A stretch of 64,000 nt of DNA from Yoonia sp. SS1-5 (GTDB taxonomy: Bacteria > Pseudomonadota > Alphaproteobacteria > Rhodobacterales > Rhodobacteraceae), in contig NZ_CP151767.2 of the NCBI RefSeq assembly GCF_038443705.2, positions 1,364,001-1,428,000 of the forward strand, given 5' to 3'. The position numbers were made by a program, and so were the translations under genes. Each line of letters starts with the position of its first letter. Within the stretch, counting starts at the first letter, position 1. Positions 27,976 through 37,022 of this stretch are shown piece by piece. The notes under the pieces were generated by a model. That model was not told where the DNA came from and ran no database searches. It saw nothing but the letters and a program-made list of their open reading frames with translations.

Positions 27976-28817
27976 CCGATCCGGTCGTGACCACGGAATT
28001 GGTCGGCAGGCTGATTGCTGACCAATTCCCACAATGGGCCGCGCTGCCGATCCAACCGGTCGCACAATCAGGCTGGGACAATCGCACTTTTCATCTGGGC
28101 CCTGCCATGTCCGTGCGCCTGCCCAGTGCAGCGCGCTACGCCGCACAAGTCGCAAAAGAGCAGCGATGGTTGCCCCATATCGCGCGCCATGTCCCACTGC
28201 CGATCACCAGCCCTGTCGCGGCTGGCCGACCCGGCTGCGGGTATCCTTTTGGATGGAGCGTGATGACATGGCTGCCGGGCAAGACGCTGACCGATGAACC
28301 GGTCGCGGCCGATCTTGCGGATTTTCTGCGTGCCTTGCACCGGGTTCCCACCAAAGGTGGCCCATTGCCCGGCGCACATAATTTCCACCGCGGCGGTGAT
28401 CTGCGGATATATGATCAGGAATTACGTCATAGCCTTGATCAACTGGGCGCAAATGTTGACGCGGAGGCGGTCATGCGGATCTGGTCGCGGGCCTGCACCA
28501 GCACGTGGCACCACACCCCTGTCTGGCTGCATGGTGATGTGGCGCCGGGCAATCTGCTGACTGACGGACGAAAGCTGTCGGCTGTGATCGACTTTGGCAG
28601 TTGCGGCATTGGCGATCCGGCCTGCGACCTGACCATCGCCTGGACCAGCTTTCGCGGGGCCGAACGTGCAACGTTCAAAGACAGACTGGCGCTGGATCCA
28701 GATACATGGACACGCGCCAAAGGCTGGGCCTTGTGGAAAGCCGCATTAGAGGCGTGCAAGGGCAGCCCGGACGGCTATCGTGTGATCACCGAAGTTATCG
28801 GCGATAACGGGCGTTAG
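27972..28817 (+). CDS. Aminoglycoside-phosphotransferase-like kinase (APH family)
   Basis: A 281-residue protein kinase-fold phosphotransferase. Seen: the catalytic loop VWLHGDVAPGNLLT and the metal-binding VIDFGSCGIGDPACDLTIAW, with an N-terminal lobe QSGWDNRTFHLGPAMSVRLP. It starts at TTG overlapping the M42 stop (TTGA). Members of this family phosphorylate small molecules such as amino sugars, choline or homoserine; resistance is only one role, and the neighbourhood of peptide catabolism and lipoprotein genes does not suggest resistance. Its stop overlaps the ubiK stop on the other strand by 4 nt. Confidence 0.9.
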   Translation: MTDPVVTTELVGRLIADQFPQWAALPIQPVAQSGWDNRTFHLGPAMSVRLPSAARYAAQVAKEQRWLPHIARHVPLPITSPVAAGRPGCGYPFGWSVMTWLPGKTLTDEPVAADLADFLRALHRVPTKGGPLPGAHNFHRGGDLRIYDQELRHSLDQLGANVDAEAVMRIWSRACTSTWHHTPVWLHGDVAPGNLLTDGRKLSAVIDFGSCGIGDPACDLTIAWTSFRGAERATFKDRLALDPDTWTRAKGWALWKAALEACKGSPDGYRVITEVIGDNGR

Positions 28818-29059
28818 GACTGCTTGGCCTCAAGTGCTGCGATACGGGCAGACAGGGCCTCGTTTTCCTCGCGGGCCTTCTGGGCCATCGCACGGACAGC
28901 ATCGAACTCCTCGCGTGTGACAAAATCACGATCAGCCAGCCAGCGATCCATCAAGGATTTCATGGCTGTATTCGCCTCGTCCTTGGCGCCCTGGGCCACG
29001 CCCATCGCATTTGTCATCAACTGGCTGAGGTCATCAAACATCTTGTTCTTGGTCTGCAT
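28814..29059 (-). CDS. ubiK: Ubiquinone biosynthesis accessory factor UbiK-like (BMFP domain)
   Basis: An 81-residue coiled-coil protein: a short membrane-binding helix region (MFDDLSQLMTNAMGVAQGAKDEA) followed by REEFDAVRAMAQKAREENEALSARIAALEAK, the trimeric coiled coil typical of the BMFP/YqiC family. UbiK assists the Ubi enzyme complex in quinone synthesis in enterobacteria; the alphaproteobacterial members share the architecture. The ATG at 29059 has GGAG 6 nt upstream. Divergent from lgt. Assignment rests on size and heptad pattern. Confidence 0.85.
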   Translation of the reverse strand: MQTKNKMFDDLSQLMTNAMGVAQGAKDEANTAMKSLMDRWLADRDFVTREEFDAVRAMAQKAREENEALSARIAALEAKQS

Positions 29060-29164
29060 TCTCGTCTCCAATCCGCGTTATCTGATATATGGGTGTTCGC
29101 GCGGGTGTTCGCAAGCCGACAAGGCTGGTTGACTTCGCCGCAGGGGCGCGAAAAACAGTCAGCC

Positions 29165-30043
29165 ATGATAGCTGCATTGCAATTCCCCAATATCTCGCCC
29201 GAGATCGTGTCCTTCAGCATTCTGGGGTTTGAACTGGCTCTTCGCTGGTATGCGATGGCCTATATCGTGGGCATCGCAATCGGATGGCAGATCATCAAGG
29301 CCGCGTTGCGCCGGCCGGCCCTGTGGCGCAACGGCCCGCCCATGCAGGTCAGCCAGCTTGAGGATTTGCTGACCTATATCGTCATCGGCGTCATTGGCGG
29401 TGGGCGGTTGGGTTACGTCTTTTTCTACAAGCCCGGCGATTTTCTGAGCAATCCGATTGATATCATCAAGATCTGGGAAGGTGGGTTGTCATTCCATGGC
29501 GGGTTTCTGGGGGTCGTCCTGGCAGTCTATCTGTTCAGCCGGCGCAAGGCCGTGCCCTTGCCCGATCTGGCCGATATTATCGCTGTGGCGGCCACACCTG
29601 CGATACTGCTTGTCCGCTGCGCGAATTTCATCAATGCCGAACTTTGGGGCCGACAGACTGAACTGCCTTGGGGGGTCATCTTTCCCGGCGCTGCCGCTCA
29701 ATCATGCGCGACAGCGGCTGCCCCCTGCGTGCGCCATCCATCGCAACTCTACGAGGCGGGGCTGGAAGGTCTGCTATTGGGTACGGTCCTGTTGCTGCTT
29801 GCCTTCCGGTTTGGCGGGCTGAAAAAGCCATGGCTGTTATCGGGCGTGTTCTTTGCGGGCTACGGGATGGCCCGCTTTCTGGTCGAATTTGTCCGCCAGC
29901 CGGATGCGCAATTTGTCAGTGCGGGAAATGAACTTGGCTGGGCGCTGCATGCCGGTGGATACGGGCTGACAATGGGGCAGCTTCTGACCCTGCCAATGAT
30001 CATTGCGGGCATGACGGTGATCCTGCGCGCCCGGCGGGCATGA
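29165..30043 (+). CDS. lgt: Prolipoprotein diacylglyceryl transferase
   Basis: A 292-residue inner-membrane enzyme with seven hydrophobic segments that adds diacylglycerol to the lipobox Cys of prolipoproteins. Seen: LRWYAMAYIVGIAIGW, GGGRLGYVFFYKPG, GGLSFHGGFLG (essential His region), CANFINAELWGRQT (Lgt signature with Asn and Arg) and HPSQLYEAGLEG. The ATG at 29165 begins MIAALQFPNISPEIVSF; the longer frame from 29093 is not supported. First gene of a lgt-midA-pgeF unit with 4-nt overlaps. Confidence 0.96.
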   Translation: MIAALQFPNISPEIVSFSILGFELALRWYAMAYIVGIAIGWQIIKAALRRPALWRNGPPMQVSQLEDLLTYIVIGVIGGGRLGYVFFYKPGDFLSNPIDIIKIWEGGLSFHGGFLGVVLAVYLFSRRKAVPLPDLADIIAVAATPAILLVRCANFINAELWGRQTELPWGVIFPGAAAQSCATAAAPCVRHPSQLYEAGLEGLLLGTVLLLLAFRFGGLKKPWLLSGVFFAGYGMARFLVEFVRQPDAQFVSAGNELGWALHAGGYGLTMGQLLTLPMIIAGMTVILRARRA

Positions 30044-31098
30044 CGACACTGCTGGAAACGCTATGCGCCCGGATCGGACGGACCGGGCCAATGACTGTGG
30101 CAGACTATATGCAGGATTGCCTGATGCATCCGCAATACGGCTATTACAGCACGCGGGACCCGTTGGGCAGCGCTGGTGATTTCACAACCGCGCCGGAAAT
30201 CAGCCAGATGTTTGGCGAACTAATGGGCCTGTGCCTTGCGCAGGCCTGGCTGGATCAGGGCGCGCCGCCCAGTTTCACATTGGCCGAGCTGGGACCCGGC
30301 CGGGGCACATTGATGGCCGATATGCTACGTGCGACGGTCAAGGTCCCCGGATTTCACGACGCCGCAAAAGTGCATTTTGTCGAAACCTCTGCCGCACTAA
30401 AGACCAAGCAGGCAGAAGCCGTGCCTGATGCCGTTTGGCATGACACCGCAGCCCAATTGCCGGACGCGCCGCTTTTTCTGGTTGCAAACGAGTTCCTTGA
30501 CGCGCTGCCCGTACGGCAGTTTATCCGCGATGCGGGCGGCTGGCGGGAACGCATGATCGGGGCGCGGGATGGGGCGCTATATTTCGGGCTTTCCGATCCG
30601 ACGCCGCTGAGCCTGCTGGATCACAGATTGGCCGATACCAAACCCGGTGATCTGGTAGAGCATTGCCCGGCGCTGTCCGGCATCACGACCGCCATCAGCA
30701 ACCGCATCGCGGAACAGGGCGGTGCGGCCGTGATCATCGACTATGGCGATTGGCAATCACTGGGGGATACGTTGCAGGCCATGGCCAACCACGCTTACGT
30801 TGATCCGCTTGCAGCGCCCGGCGATGCGGACCTGACCACCCATGTTGATTTCGCGGCCATTGCCCGGCACGCGGCCCCTGCCCGCCATACACGATTGACA
30901 ACGCAGGGCATGTTCCTCGAGCGGCTTGGCATCACCCAACGCGCCCAGACACTTGCCGCGGGGTTAGAGGGTGCCGCACTTGATGCGCATATTAAGGCAC
31001 ATCGGCGCTTGACCCATCCGGGTGAAATGGGTGACCTTTTCAAGGTGATCGGACTCTATCCCGCAACAGGCAATGCGCCACCCGGACTGGAACCATGA
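30040..31098 (+). CDS. SAM-dependent methyltransferase, MidA/NDUFAF7 family
   Basis: A 352-residue class I methyltransferase. Seen: MTVADYMQDCLMHPQYGYYSTRDPLGSAGDFTTAPEISQMFGE (family N-terminus), the SAM motif ELGPGRGTLMADML, FVETSAALK and NEFLDALPVRQF. The mitochondrial homologue NDUFAF7 methylates an arginine of a complex I subunit, so a role in NADH dehydrogenase assembly is plausible here. Coupled to lgt and pgeF by ATGA overlaps on both sides. Confidence 0.93.
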   Translation: MTTLLETLCARIGRTGPMTVADYMQDCLMHPQYGYYSTRDPLGSAGDFTTAPEISQMFGELMGLCLAQAWLDQGAPPSFTLAELGPGRGTLMADMLRATVKVPGFHDAAKVHFVETSAALKTKQAEAVPDAVWHDTAAQLPDAPLFLVANEFLDALPVRQFIRDAGGWRERMIGARDGALYFGLSDPTPLSLLDHRLADTKPGDLVEHCPALSGITTAISNRIAEQGGAAVIIDYGDWQSLGDTLQAMANHAYVDPLAAPGDADLTTHVDFAAIARHAAPARHTRLTTQGMFLERLGITQRAQTLAAGLEGAALDAHIKAHRRLTHPGEMGDLFKVIGLYPATGNAPPGLEP

Positions 31099-31850
31099 CA
31101 CTGGATATCATTACCGACCCCGCCCTTGAGGGCGTCCAGCACGGCTTTTTCAGCCGCGTCGGCGGTGCCTCGTCCGGTGTGTTTCAGGGATTGAACTGCG
31201 GTTATGGCAGTTCCGACCAGCATGATATTGTCACGATCAACCGGCAACGCGTTGCAAAAGCCATGGGGGTCGAGGCCGATCATCTGGTAGGGGTCCATCA
31301 GATCCATTCCGCCAACGCGATTACGGTTGAGGCCCCGCTTGATCAGGCCGTCAAGGCCGATGCGCTTGTCACGGCAACGCCCGGGCTGGTGCTGTCGGTG
31401 CTGACCGCGGATTGCCAGCCGGTCCTTTTTGCAGACAGGAAGGCCGGTGTCATCGGTGCGGCGCATGCAGGCTGGCAGGGGGCCCTGAACGGGATCCTCG
31501 ATGCAACCGTCACGCAGATGGAAGCTATCGGCGCAGACCGGCAGAACATCACAGCCGTGATCGGGCCATCCATCAGCCAGCGCAACTACGAGGTCGGGCC
31601 AGAGTTTCAGGCCCGCTTTCACGAGGCGGATCCCAAATATGACCGGTTCTTTGCAAAAGGGCGTGATGGCAAATATCAATTTGATTTGCCGGGTTTCGGT
31701 TTGCACAGATTGGCCGCAATCGGGGTGCAGACAGCCGCCTGGACGCATCACTGCACCTATGCAGATCAGGCGCGGTTTTTCAGCTACAGACGGTCGGTGC
31801 ATCAAAAAGAGGCGGACTATGGACGCCTGATCGCTGCAATCCGGCTTTAA
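31095..31850 (+). CDS. pgeF: Peptidoglycan editing factor / purine nucleoside-active laccase-domain protein
   Basis: A 251-residue cytosolic YfiH/DUF152 protein. Seen: LEGVQHGFFSRVGG, VHQIHSA, ADCQPVLFADRKAGVIGAAHAGWQGALNGI (metal Cys and His) and WTHHCTYADQARFFSYRRS with the third metal His region. Family members hydrolyse mis-incorporated L-Ser from UDP-MurNAc peptides (PgeF) and also show adenosine/inosine phosphorylase activity. Last gene of the lgt unit. Confidence 0.93.
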   Translation: MTLDIITDPALEGVQHGFFSRVGGASSGVFQGLNCGYGSSDQHDIVTINRQRVAKAMGVEADHLVGVHQIHSANAITVEAPLDQAVKADALVTATPGLVLSVLTADCQPVLFADRKAGVIGAAHAGWQGALNGILDATVTQMEAIGADRQNITAVIGPSISQRNYEVGPEFQARFHEADPKYDRFFAKGRDGKYQFDLPGFGLHRLAAIGVQTAAWTHHCTYADQARFFSYRRSVHQKEADYGRLIAAIRL

Positions 31851-31927
31851 ACCGGGCGGGAATAGGGCGGCCAGATGAACAGGATAGACCAAACCTGTCC
31901 AGCAACGCGAAAATGCCAGAGCGCCCA

Positions 31928-31945
31928 ATAATATAATTATATTAT
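31928..31945. promoter_or_regulatory. 18-bp perfect AT palindrome
   Basis: ATAATATAATTATATTAT is fully self-complementary and consists only of A and T in a high-GC genome. It lies 78 nt after the pgeF stop and ~140 nt before the small ORF. Candidate operator or curved/melting promoter element; no regulator can be named. Confidence 0.5.
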
Positions 31946-32086
31946 ATCAGATACTTAGACGAAAAACAGATTGTTCACAGGGCGTCTACAGTTTTTCACG
32001 CATCCGCCCTAGTCTTGCCCGGTTGCCCCTGCAGATTGCTTGTCATCGGGGGATAGATACGGAACGACAAGAAAAGGGCGAAGACT

Positions 32087-32251
32087 ATGAAAGATCGCTG
32101 GCAACAATCCCTCGAAGCAGCCGTTGCTGCATATGATACGCCCTCTGTTTGGAAGCGTGGCACACAGCGGCAGGCCCTGATTGCACGGCGCAAGCTGGAA
32201 AAAGCCGCCAAGGTCGCGCAGCGCAGCATCCCGCAACAGCGGCACGCGTAG
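32087..32251 (+). CDS. Small basic protein, 54 residues, unknown function
   Basis: ATG at 32087 with AAAGGG ~8 nt upstream opens a 54-residue frame beginning MKDRWQQSLEAAVAAYD, with 11 Lys/Arg and a helix-forming Ala/Gln-rich composition, ending IPQQRHA. The amphipathic, basic character and separate ribosome site suggest a genuine small protein, possibly nucleic-acid binding. No family recognised; comparison with relatives would decide it. Confidence 0.5.
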   Translation: MKDRWQQSLEAAVAAYDTPSVWKRGTQRQALIARRKLEKAAKVAQRSIPQQRHA

Positions 32252-32460
32252 CACCCGACCTCTCATTGATCGTGGCAGGCAATTTTGTCCAACGGCGCAA
32301 CAGTTCGCTTTGCGTAACGTCATTGGCCGATTTTCCTGCCGCAATTGCAGAAACTTTTTGACACGAAGGGGCCACATCAGGCATTGTGAAGAGGATAGCA
32401 ACCTCCTCAGATGTTGTCCGTGGGATACACGGCTGGTGTGATGACCTATTAAGGACACAC

Positions 32461-33258
32461 ATGCGGATGTACCCCACAACTGCTGCCGGAAAGGCCGCAG
32501 AAATTCAGACAAGTCCGAACCTTCTGGATCGGACCGCTAGACAAAGTGGGCGACCTCAGCGCAACAAGCCTCAAATGCGCAAATATGAGGTCGCCTACCT
32601 TACTCATACAGGTGACATTGCTGAACTGGCGCTGATGGCGCCCGCCACCCCGGCATTCGAGGATTCCTTTGGCGCCTTGGGGCATGGGGCGATTTTGCAG
32701 ACCCGCAACGGGCCCATGGCCGTCGAAGACCTGCTGCCGGGTGATGATGTCAGGTTGTCCAATGGACAATTTGATCGGCTTTTGTGGCGCGGCCGCATGA
32801 CGGTATTGCCAGCACTGTCCGGTCCGGACCGGCATAACATGTCCCTGACCCGTGTTACGGCCGATGCCCTTGGGCCCCAGCGCCCCGCACCAGATGTCGT
32901 CCTGGGCCCAACCGCCCGTTTATTCCACAAGGCGCCCGGCATCCGCATGCTGACCGGCAGCGCTGCGGCCTATATCCCGGCGCAGGATTTTGTGGATGGT
33001 AGCAGCTTTATCGCGCTCAGCCCTGCGGCCCCCGTCAATGTGTATCAGTTGGGATTTGCCGCACATCAGCGCCTGTCCGTCAACGGGATTGAAATTGAAA
33101 GCCTGCACCCCGGAACAGCCTTTGCGTTGGGTCTGCGCGGCGAGATGCTGGCGCAATATCTGTCGCTGTTTCCGCATAAACAGAACCTGTCCGATTTCGG
33201 CACGTTGCAATATCCGCGCATCCGGCTGCGGGATTTGGACTTGCTGGATAGCCGGTAG
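32461..33258 (+). CDS. Hint (hedgehog/intein) domain protein
   Basis: A 265-residue protein carrying a Hint-type fold: GHGAILQTRNGPMAVEDLLPGDDVRLSNGQFDRLLWRGRM at ~75-115 (the common 'T..G...VEDL.PGD.V.....G...V.W.G' pattern of rhodobacterial Hint proteins), then VLGPTARLFHKAP and ALSPAAPVNVYQLGFAAHQRLSVNGIEIESLHPG. The usual catalytic Cys at the Hint start is replaced (HGAILQ), so self-splicing is not expected. The ATG at 32461 has AAGGA 5 nt upstream. These proteins are numerous in Rhodobacteraceae, often secreted, and poorly understood. Stands alone after the spacer. Confidence 0.8.
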   Translation: MRMYPTTAAGKAAEIQTSPNLLDRTARQSGRPQRNKPQMRKYEVAYLTHTGDIAELALMAPATPAFEDSFGALGHGAILQTRNGPMAVEDLLPGDDVRLSNGQFDRLLWRGRMTVLPALSGPDRHNMSLTRVTADALGPQRPAPDVVLGPTARLFHKAPGIRMLTGSAAAYIPAQDFVDGSSFIALSPAAPVNVYQLGFAAHQRLSVNGIEIESLHPGTAFALGLRGEMLAQYLSLFPHKQNLSDFGTLQYPRIRLRDLDLLDSR

Positions 33259-33291
33259 GCACCTTTCAGGATCTGGCGGGTGTCCCAGCAA

Positions 33292-34662
33292 TCAAGCAGG
33301 CGTTCTCGCCGTCTGAATATGGGCCGACCGGCCCCAGAACCGCCACATCAACAAGATCGCGGCAAGCGCAAGCCCGACGACCAGCCCCAGCCAAAGGCCG
33401 ACCGCCCCCAGGCCAAGGACAAATGCAAACACATAGCTCGCTGGCAGACCAACGACCCAATAGCTAAGCGTGGCCATCAACATCGGCATCGTCGTGTCCT
33501 GCACGCCGCGCAGCAAACCCAGCGCCATCACTTGCGCTGCATCAACAATCTGAAAGAGCGCTGCGACCATGACGAGGGCCGCACCAATCCCCAGTAGCCG
33601 CAGCCGCTCGGGCTCTGCCGGGTCGATGAAAAGGGATACCAGAAATTCCGGCATCAGCACGAAAACCCCCGAGGTCAGCAGCGCAAACAGGGCAGACATG
33701 CCGATTGCGGCAATACCGCCCCGGCGCAGGGATACGGCATCCCTGCGCCCCAAGGCGCGACCTGCGCGCACGGTTGCGGCCTGCGAAAAGCCGATATGAA
33801 CCATGAAGGCCATGCTGGCCAGCTGGATTGCAATACCATGGGCCGCAAGCTCGACCGCGCCGATCCAGCCCATCATGACCGCGCTGGCGCTGAACAGCCC
33901 GCCTTCGGCAAGCGACGTCAGCCCGATCGGCCAACCCAGCCGGAACACCCGTGCCATGATTTCCGTATCTGACCGCCAGAAATTCTTGAACAGCTGGTAT
34001 TGTGGCAGCACCCGCAGCGTGTAGATGACCAGCACCGCCGCCGAAAAGATGGTCACGCAAAGCGACGCGATGGCGGCCCCGCGAATGCCCATTTCGGGCG
34101 CGCCCCAGTTCCCAAAGATCAGCACGTGGTTGACAATCGCATTTAACACCGCCGCCCCAACCGTCGCCCAGAGAATAATGGCCGTATGCTCCAATGCGGC
34201 CAAAAAGGACTTCATCGACATCACGATCAGGGCCGGGATCATCTGCCAGATGATGATCTGGAGATAGATTTGCGCCAGCGCCGCAACGGCGGGATCCTGG
34301 CCGATGGCCAACAGGATCTCTTCGGCCCAGAAAAACGGGATGGTCACCGCAAGCCCGTAGAAGATCGACAACCACAGGCCCATCCGTGTCACCCGGCGCA
34401 CTTGTGTATCGTCGCCTTCTTCCGCAGCTGCCGCAACCAGCGGCGTCAGTGCCTGCGCAAAACCCGCACCCACGATGAAGATGACAAAAAACATCGTCCC
34501 CGCGATGGTTGAGGCCGCCAGCGCCGTCACATCGTACCAGCCCAGCATCACCGTATCCGTCATGGTGATCGCAAATTGCGCCAAATTGCTTAGGATCAGC
34601 GGCATGCCCAAAACCCAGATCGACCGCATGTGGTCCCTATATGTCTGGGTCTGGTGTTGCAT
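33292..34662 (-). CDS. MATE-family multidrug efflux transporter
   Basis: A 456-residue inner-membrane antiporter with 12 hydrophobic segments in two related halves (GMPLILSNLAQFAITMTDTVMLGWYDVTALAA...; GWPIGLTSLAEGGLFSASAVMMGWIGAVELAAHGIA). The paired PLI/PIG..S.AE starts and the Q/G-rich helices match NorM-type MATE proteins, which export cationic compounds using Na+ or H+. The start is 34662; an internal ATG at 34629 has a better ribosome site (AGGGA) and may be real. No regulator adjoins it. Confidence 0.93.
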   Translation of the reverse strand: MQHQTQTYRDHMRSIWVLGMPLILSNLAQFAITMTDTVMLGWYDVTALAASTIAGTMFFVIFIVGAGFAQALTPLVAAAAEEGDDTQVRRVTRMGLWLSIFYGLAVTIPFFWAEEILLAIGQDPAVAALAQIYLQIIIWQMIPALIVMSMKSFLAALEHTAIILWATVGAAVLNAIVNHVLIFGNWGAPEMGIRGAAIASLCVTIFSAAVLVIYTLRVLPQYQLFKNFWRSDTEIMARVFRLGWPIGLTSLAEGGLFSASAVMMGWIGAVELAAHGIAIQLASMAFMVHIGFSQAATVRAGRALGRRDAVSLRRGGIAAIGMSALFALLTSGVFVLMPEFLVSLFIDPAEPERLRLLGIGAALVMVAALFQIVDAAQVMALGLLRGVQDTTMPMLMATLSYWVVGLPASYVFAFVLGLGAVGLWLGLVVGLALAAILLMWRFWGRSAHIQTARTPA

Positions 34663-34732
34663 GTGTCATGCCATAGGCCGGATGGATGGCCGGGTCCATA
34701 GACATGATTAGGCCGCCATGCCAGATTGAGGC

Positions 34733-35380
34733 ATGACCGACTTTGCATCATTACTGCCGCAGGCCCGCGCCTTTCTTACCGCTCTGGCTGCGAACAACAA
34801 CCGCGACTGGTGGCAAGACAACAAGACCGACTATGACACCCGGCTGAAGGCCCCGGCGCTGGCCTTGCTTGAAGCGATCACCCCCGATCTGCGCAGGCTG
34901 ACGGGCGCGCCAATCACCACAAAGCTGTTTCGTCCGCATCGCGATGTCCGGTTCTCGAAGGACAAGACACCCTATAACACGCATCTGCACATGATGTGGC
35001 AAGTCGCAAGTGATGCCCCGCAAAACCCGGTTTTCTTTTTTGGCATCGGTCTGGACTATGTCACCACAGGTGCTGGCATGATGGGCTTTGACAAGCCGGT
35101 TCTGACAAACTGGCGCAAGATGGTCGATCTTGATACGGCCCGCATCAAGGGGACTGTCGATGCGCTGGTTGCGGATGGGTTCAAATTTCGCGAGCCCGCG
35201 TTGAAACGGGTCCCGCCCCCATTCGACAAGGACCATCCGGCGGCGGATCTGTTGCGCATGAAAGGATGTGTTGCCAGCCGCGAATGCCCCGGGACGGGCG
35301 AGCTTGCAGATGAAATCCGGGCGGCATTTACGGCGCTTTGGCCGCTCAACGCCTTGTTGATATCAATTGCCGAGGCATGA
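34733..35380 (+). CDS. DUF2461 / TIGR02453 family protein
   Basis: A 215-residue cytosolic protein. Family features seen: FLTALAANNNRDWWQDNKTDYDTRLKAPAL, LFRPHRDVRFSKDKTPYNTHLHMMW, and FFGIGLDYVTTGAGMMGFDKPVLTNWR. The RDxRFSKDKTPYKT segment is the hallmark. Biochemical function is not known. Divergent from the MATE gene (70-bp spacer) and converging on the DUF4166 gene (16-bp gap). Confidence 0.93.
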   Translation: MTDFASLLPQARAFLTALAANNNRDWWQDNKTDYDTRLKAPALALLEAITPDLRRLTGAPITTKLFRPHRDVRFSKDKTPYNTHLHMMWQVASDAPQNPVFFFGIGLDYVTTGAGMMGFDKPVLTNWRKMVDLDTARIKGTVDALVADGFKFREPALKRVPPPFDKDHPAADLLRMKGCVASRECPGTGELADEIRAAFTALWPLNALLISIAEA

Positions 35381-35396
35381 TGGATCAAGACCCATC

Positions 35397-37022
35397 CTAC
35401 GCCGTTGCGCGATCTGCAGCCCGTTCCAGCCAGCCCTGATAGTGCACCATCAACGCCCCCGTGACCGGCGCGTGTAGGGCCACGTCAAAGTGGAACTTCC
35501 CATCCTGTGCGAATTCACGCGCTGTACTGATGGGCAGCAACGCCCGCGGGATCGCCAGCGGCCCCAGTCGCCCGCGTTTGACCGGGAAATGCAATGCGCC
35601 GTCTTTGACATGCAGATCCAGCGTGAAGGTAAATGGCCCGAAACGTTCGGTCATCTCTCCCGCTGCTTGCCGCAGATGGGACCGAAACCGCCGATCCCCG
35701 AACCGTCTTTCCCACGTCTCGCCATCACCGGATGGCACCATGAGAACCTCAACCGCGATGTTGTCTGCTGCGGGCGGGAACCCGAAGAGCCGGGCCAGCA
35801 ACCGCGACCACAGCCCCCTGCCCCGCTTGACCTGCCCACGCCCTGCCCACACCCGCGGGCCGATGACATCATGAACCGATGCCACAGTTGCAGGAAGTTC
35901 ATCCATTGCGGCCCCCAGAAAGCCTGCGAACACCGGCACGCAGGGCCCGGTCACCATTTCCGTCACGACCGACAGATCGGCCATGGCCGTGCTGATATCA
36001 TCCAGCGGCACAACACAAAGCGCAGCCCGCGCCCCGCTGCTGATCTGCGTAGGCTTGCGAAGCACCGCCCGCGCCGCCACCGCAGGAATAAACGGGCCAT
36101 CCCCGTTCAACACACGCATGCGCCAATTGCGGGTTTCCCAACCATCGGCACTGCGCAGTTTGACCGTTACCGACATCCCCCCGCGGTCCGACCCGAATGG
36201 CCCCAGCAGCGCGGCCAGCCGCAGAATTGCAGACACAAACCACGGTCTGATCGCAAAATGCCGCCACCCGCGCATCCATGAGAGGACCGCCAAAGCGTGG
36301 TTCATCACGCCCAACTCCAGCCCGGCCCGGAAATCCACGCTGCGCGCGCCGAAATACGCGGCGAAGAGCGTTTGGTCCGGAACGACGATCATCCAGCCGC
36401 GCCGCCGCATGCCAGCCCCAAGATCAAAGGTTTCCGGCTGCGACCAACTTCGGATCGGGCGCGGCAGCCCATCTACCGGGGCCTCAAATGCGGTGCCAGA
36501 TTGATGCAGGATGCTTTCAACAACGGCCCTTCCCCGTGGCGCCCGATTGCCGGGCAGAATGGCGCTGCTGATCTCGTCAATTTCGATCGCATCCTTGGCA
36601 AGTGCGGCCACCGCTGCGGATGAAATCGCCGGGACGCTGGACAGGCCCGACAGGACAAAGACACCCGCCGCGCGGGCCGCATCATCAAGCGTGGCAATAC
36701 CGGCGCAGAAATCTGCATCATCGGCCAGATCAAGATAATGCACTCCATGGTCAATACAGGCCTTTGGCAGCGCATAGGGGTCGGCACCATAGGCGTGAAA
36801 CGGGCCAGCCGCGTCAACCACAACATCCGGCCCCTGGGCCCAAAGCGGTGCGTGATCCCCCGCGCGATCAAATGACATGGCCGACGCCCCCATTTCGCGG
36901 GCAAGCGCCTGGGCCGCCGAAAATGTCCGCGCGGCGATGATCACCTCATGCCCATCGCGAACCAGCAATTGCACCAACCGGCTTCCGAAGGTGCCAGTCC
37001 CACCGATCACAGCGACCTTCAT
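35397..37022 (-). CDS. Saccharopine-dehydrogenase-like NAD(P)-binding protein fused to DUF4166
   Basis: A 541-residue fusion. Residues 1-~350 are a Rossmann domain (MKVAVIGGTGTFGSRLVQLLVRDGHEVIIAAR; DVVVDAAGPFHAYG) of the saccharopine dehydrogenase-like group. Residues ~400-541 match DUF4166 (GDGETWERRFGDRRFRSHLRQ...ERFGPFTFTLDLHVKDGALHFPVKRGRLG). Such fusions are found in several proteobacteria; substrate unknown. Its start overlaps the DCC protein stop by 4 nt, so the two are coupled. Last gene of the minus-strand set beginning at matB. Confidence 0.85.
   Translation of the reverse strand: MKVAVIGGTGTFGSRLVQLLVRDGHEVIIAARTFSAAQALAREMGASAMSFDRAGDHAPLWAQGPDVVVDAAGPFHAYGADPYALPKACIDHGVHYLDLADDADFCAGIATLDDAARAAGVFVLSGLSSVPAISSAAVAALAKDAIEIDEISSAILPGNRAPRGRAVVESILHQSGTAFEAPVDGLPRPIRSWSQPETFDLGAGMRRRGWMIVVPDQTLFAAYFGARSVDFRAGLELGVMNHALAVLSWMRGWRHFAIRPWFVSAILRLAALLGPFGSDRGGMSVTVKLRSADGWETRNWRMRVLNGDGPFIPAVAARAVLRKPTQISSGARAALCVVPLDDISTAMADLSVVTEMVTGPCVPVFAGFLGAAMDELPATVASVHDVIGPRVWAGRGQVKRGRGLWSRLLARLFGFPPAADNIAVEVLMVPSGDGETWERRFGDRRFRSHLRQAAGEMTERFGPFTFTLDLHVKDGALHFPVKRGRLGPLAIPRALLPISTAREFAQDGKFHFDVALHAPVTGALMVHYQGWLERAADRATA

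Larger units (their letters stand above)
31851..32460. other. 610-bp spacer with AT palindrome and one small ORF
   Basis: Between pgeF and the Hint gene. Contains the 18-bp palindrome at 31928-31945 and the small ORF at 32087-32251 (both listed separately). The stretch 32252-32460 shows no gene I can support; a frame open from GTG 32386 leads into the Hint protein but its ribosome site points to ATG 32461. Confidence 0.6.

Noticed and set aside
27972..28817. Aminoglycoside resistance gene
   Set aside because: The APH fold is shared by many metabolic kinases; TTG-coupled placement after a peptidase gives no support for resistance.
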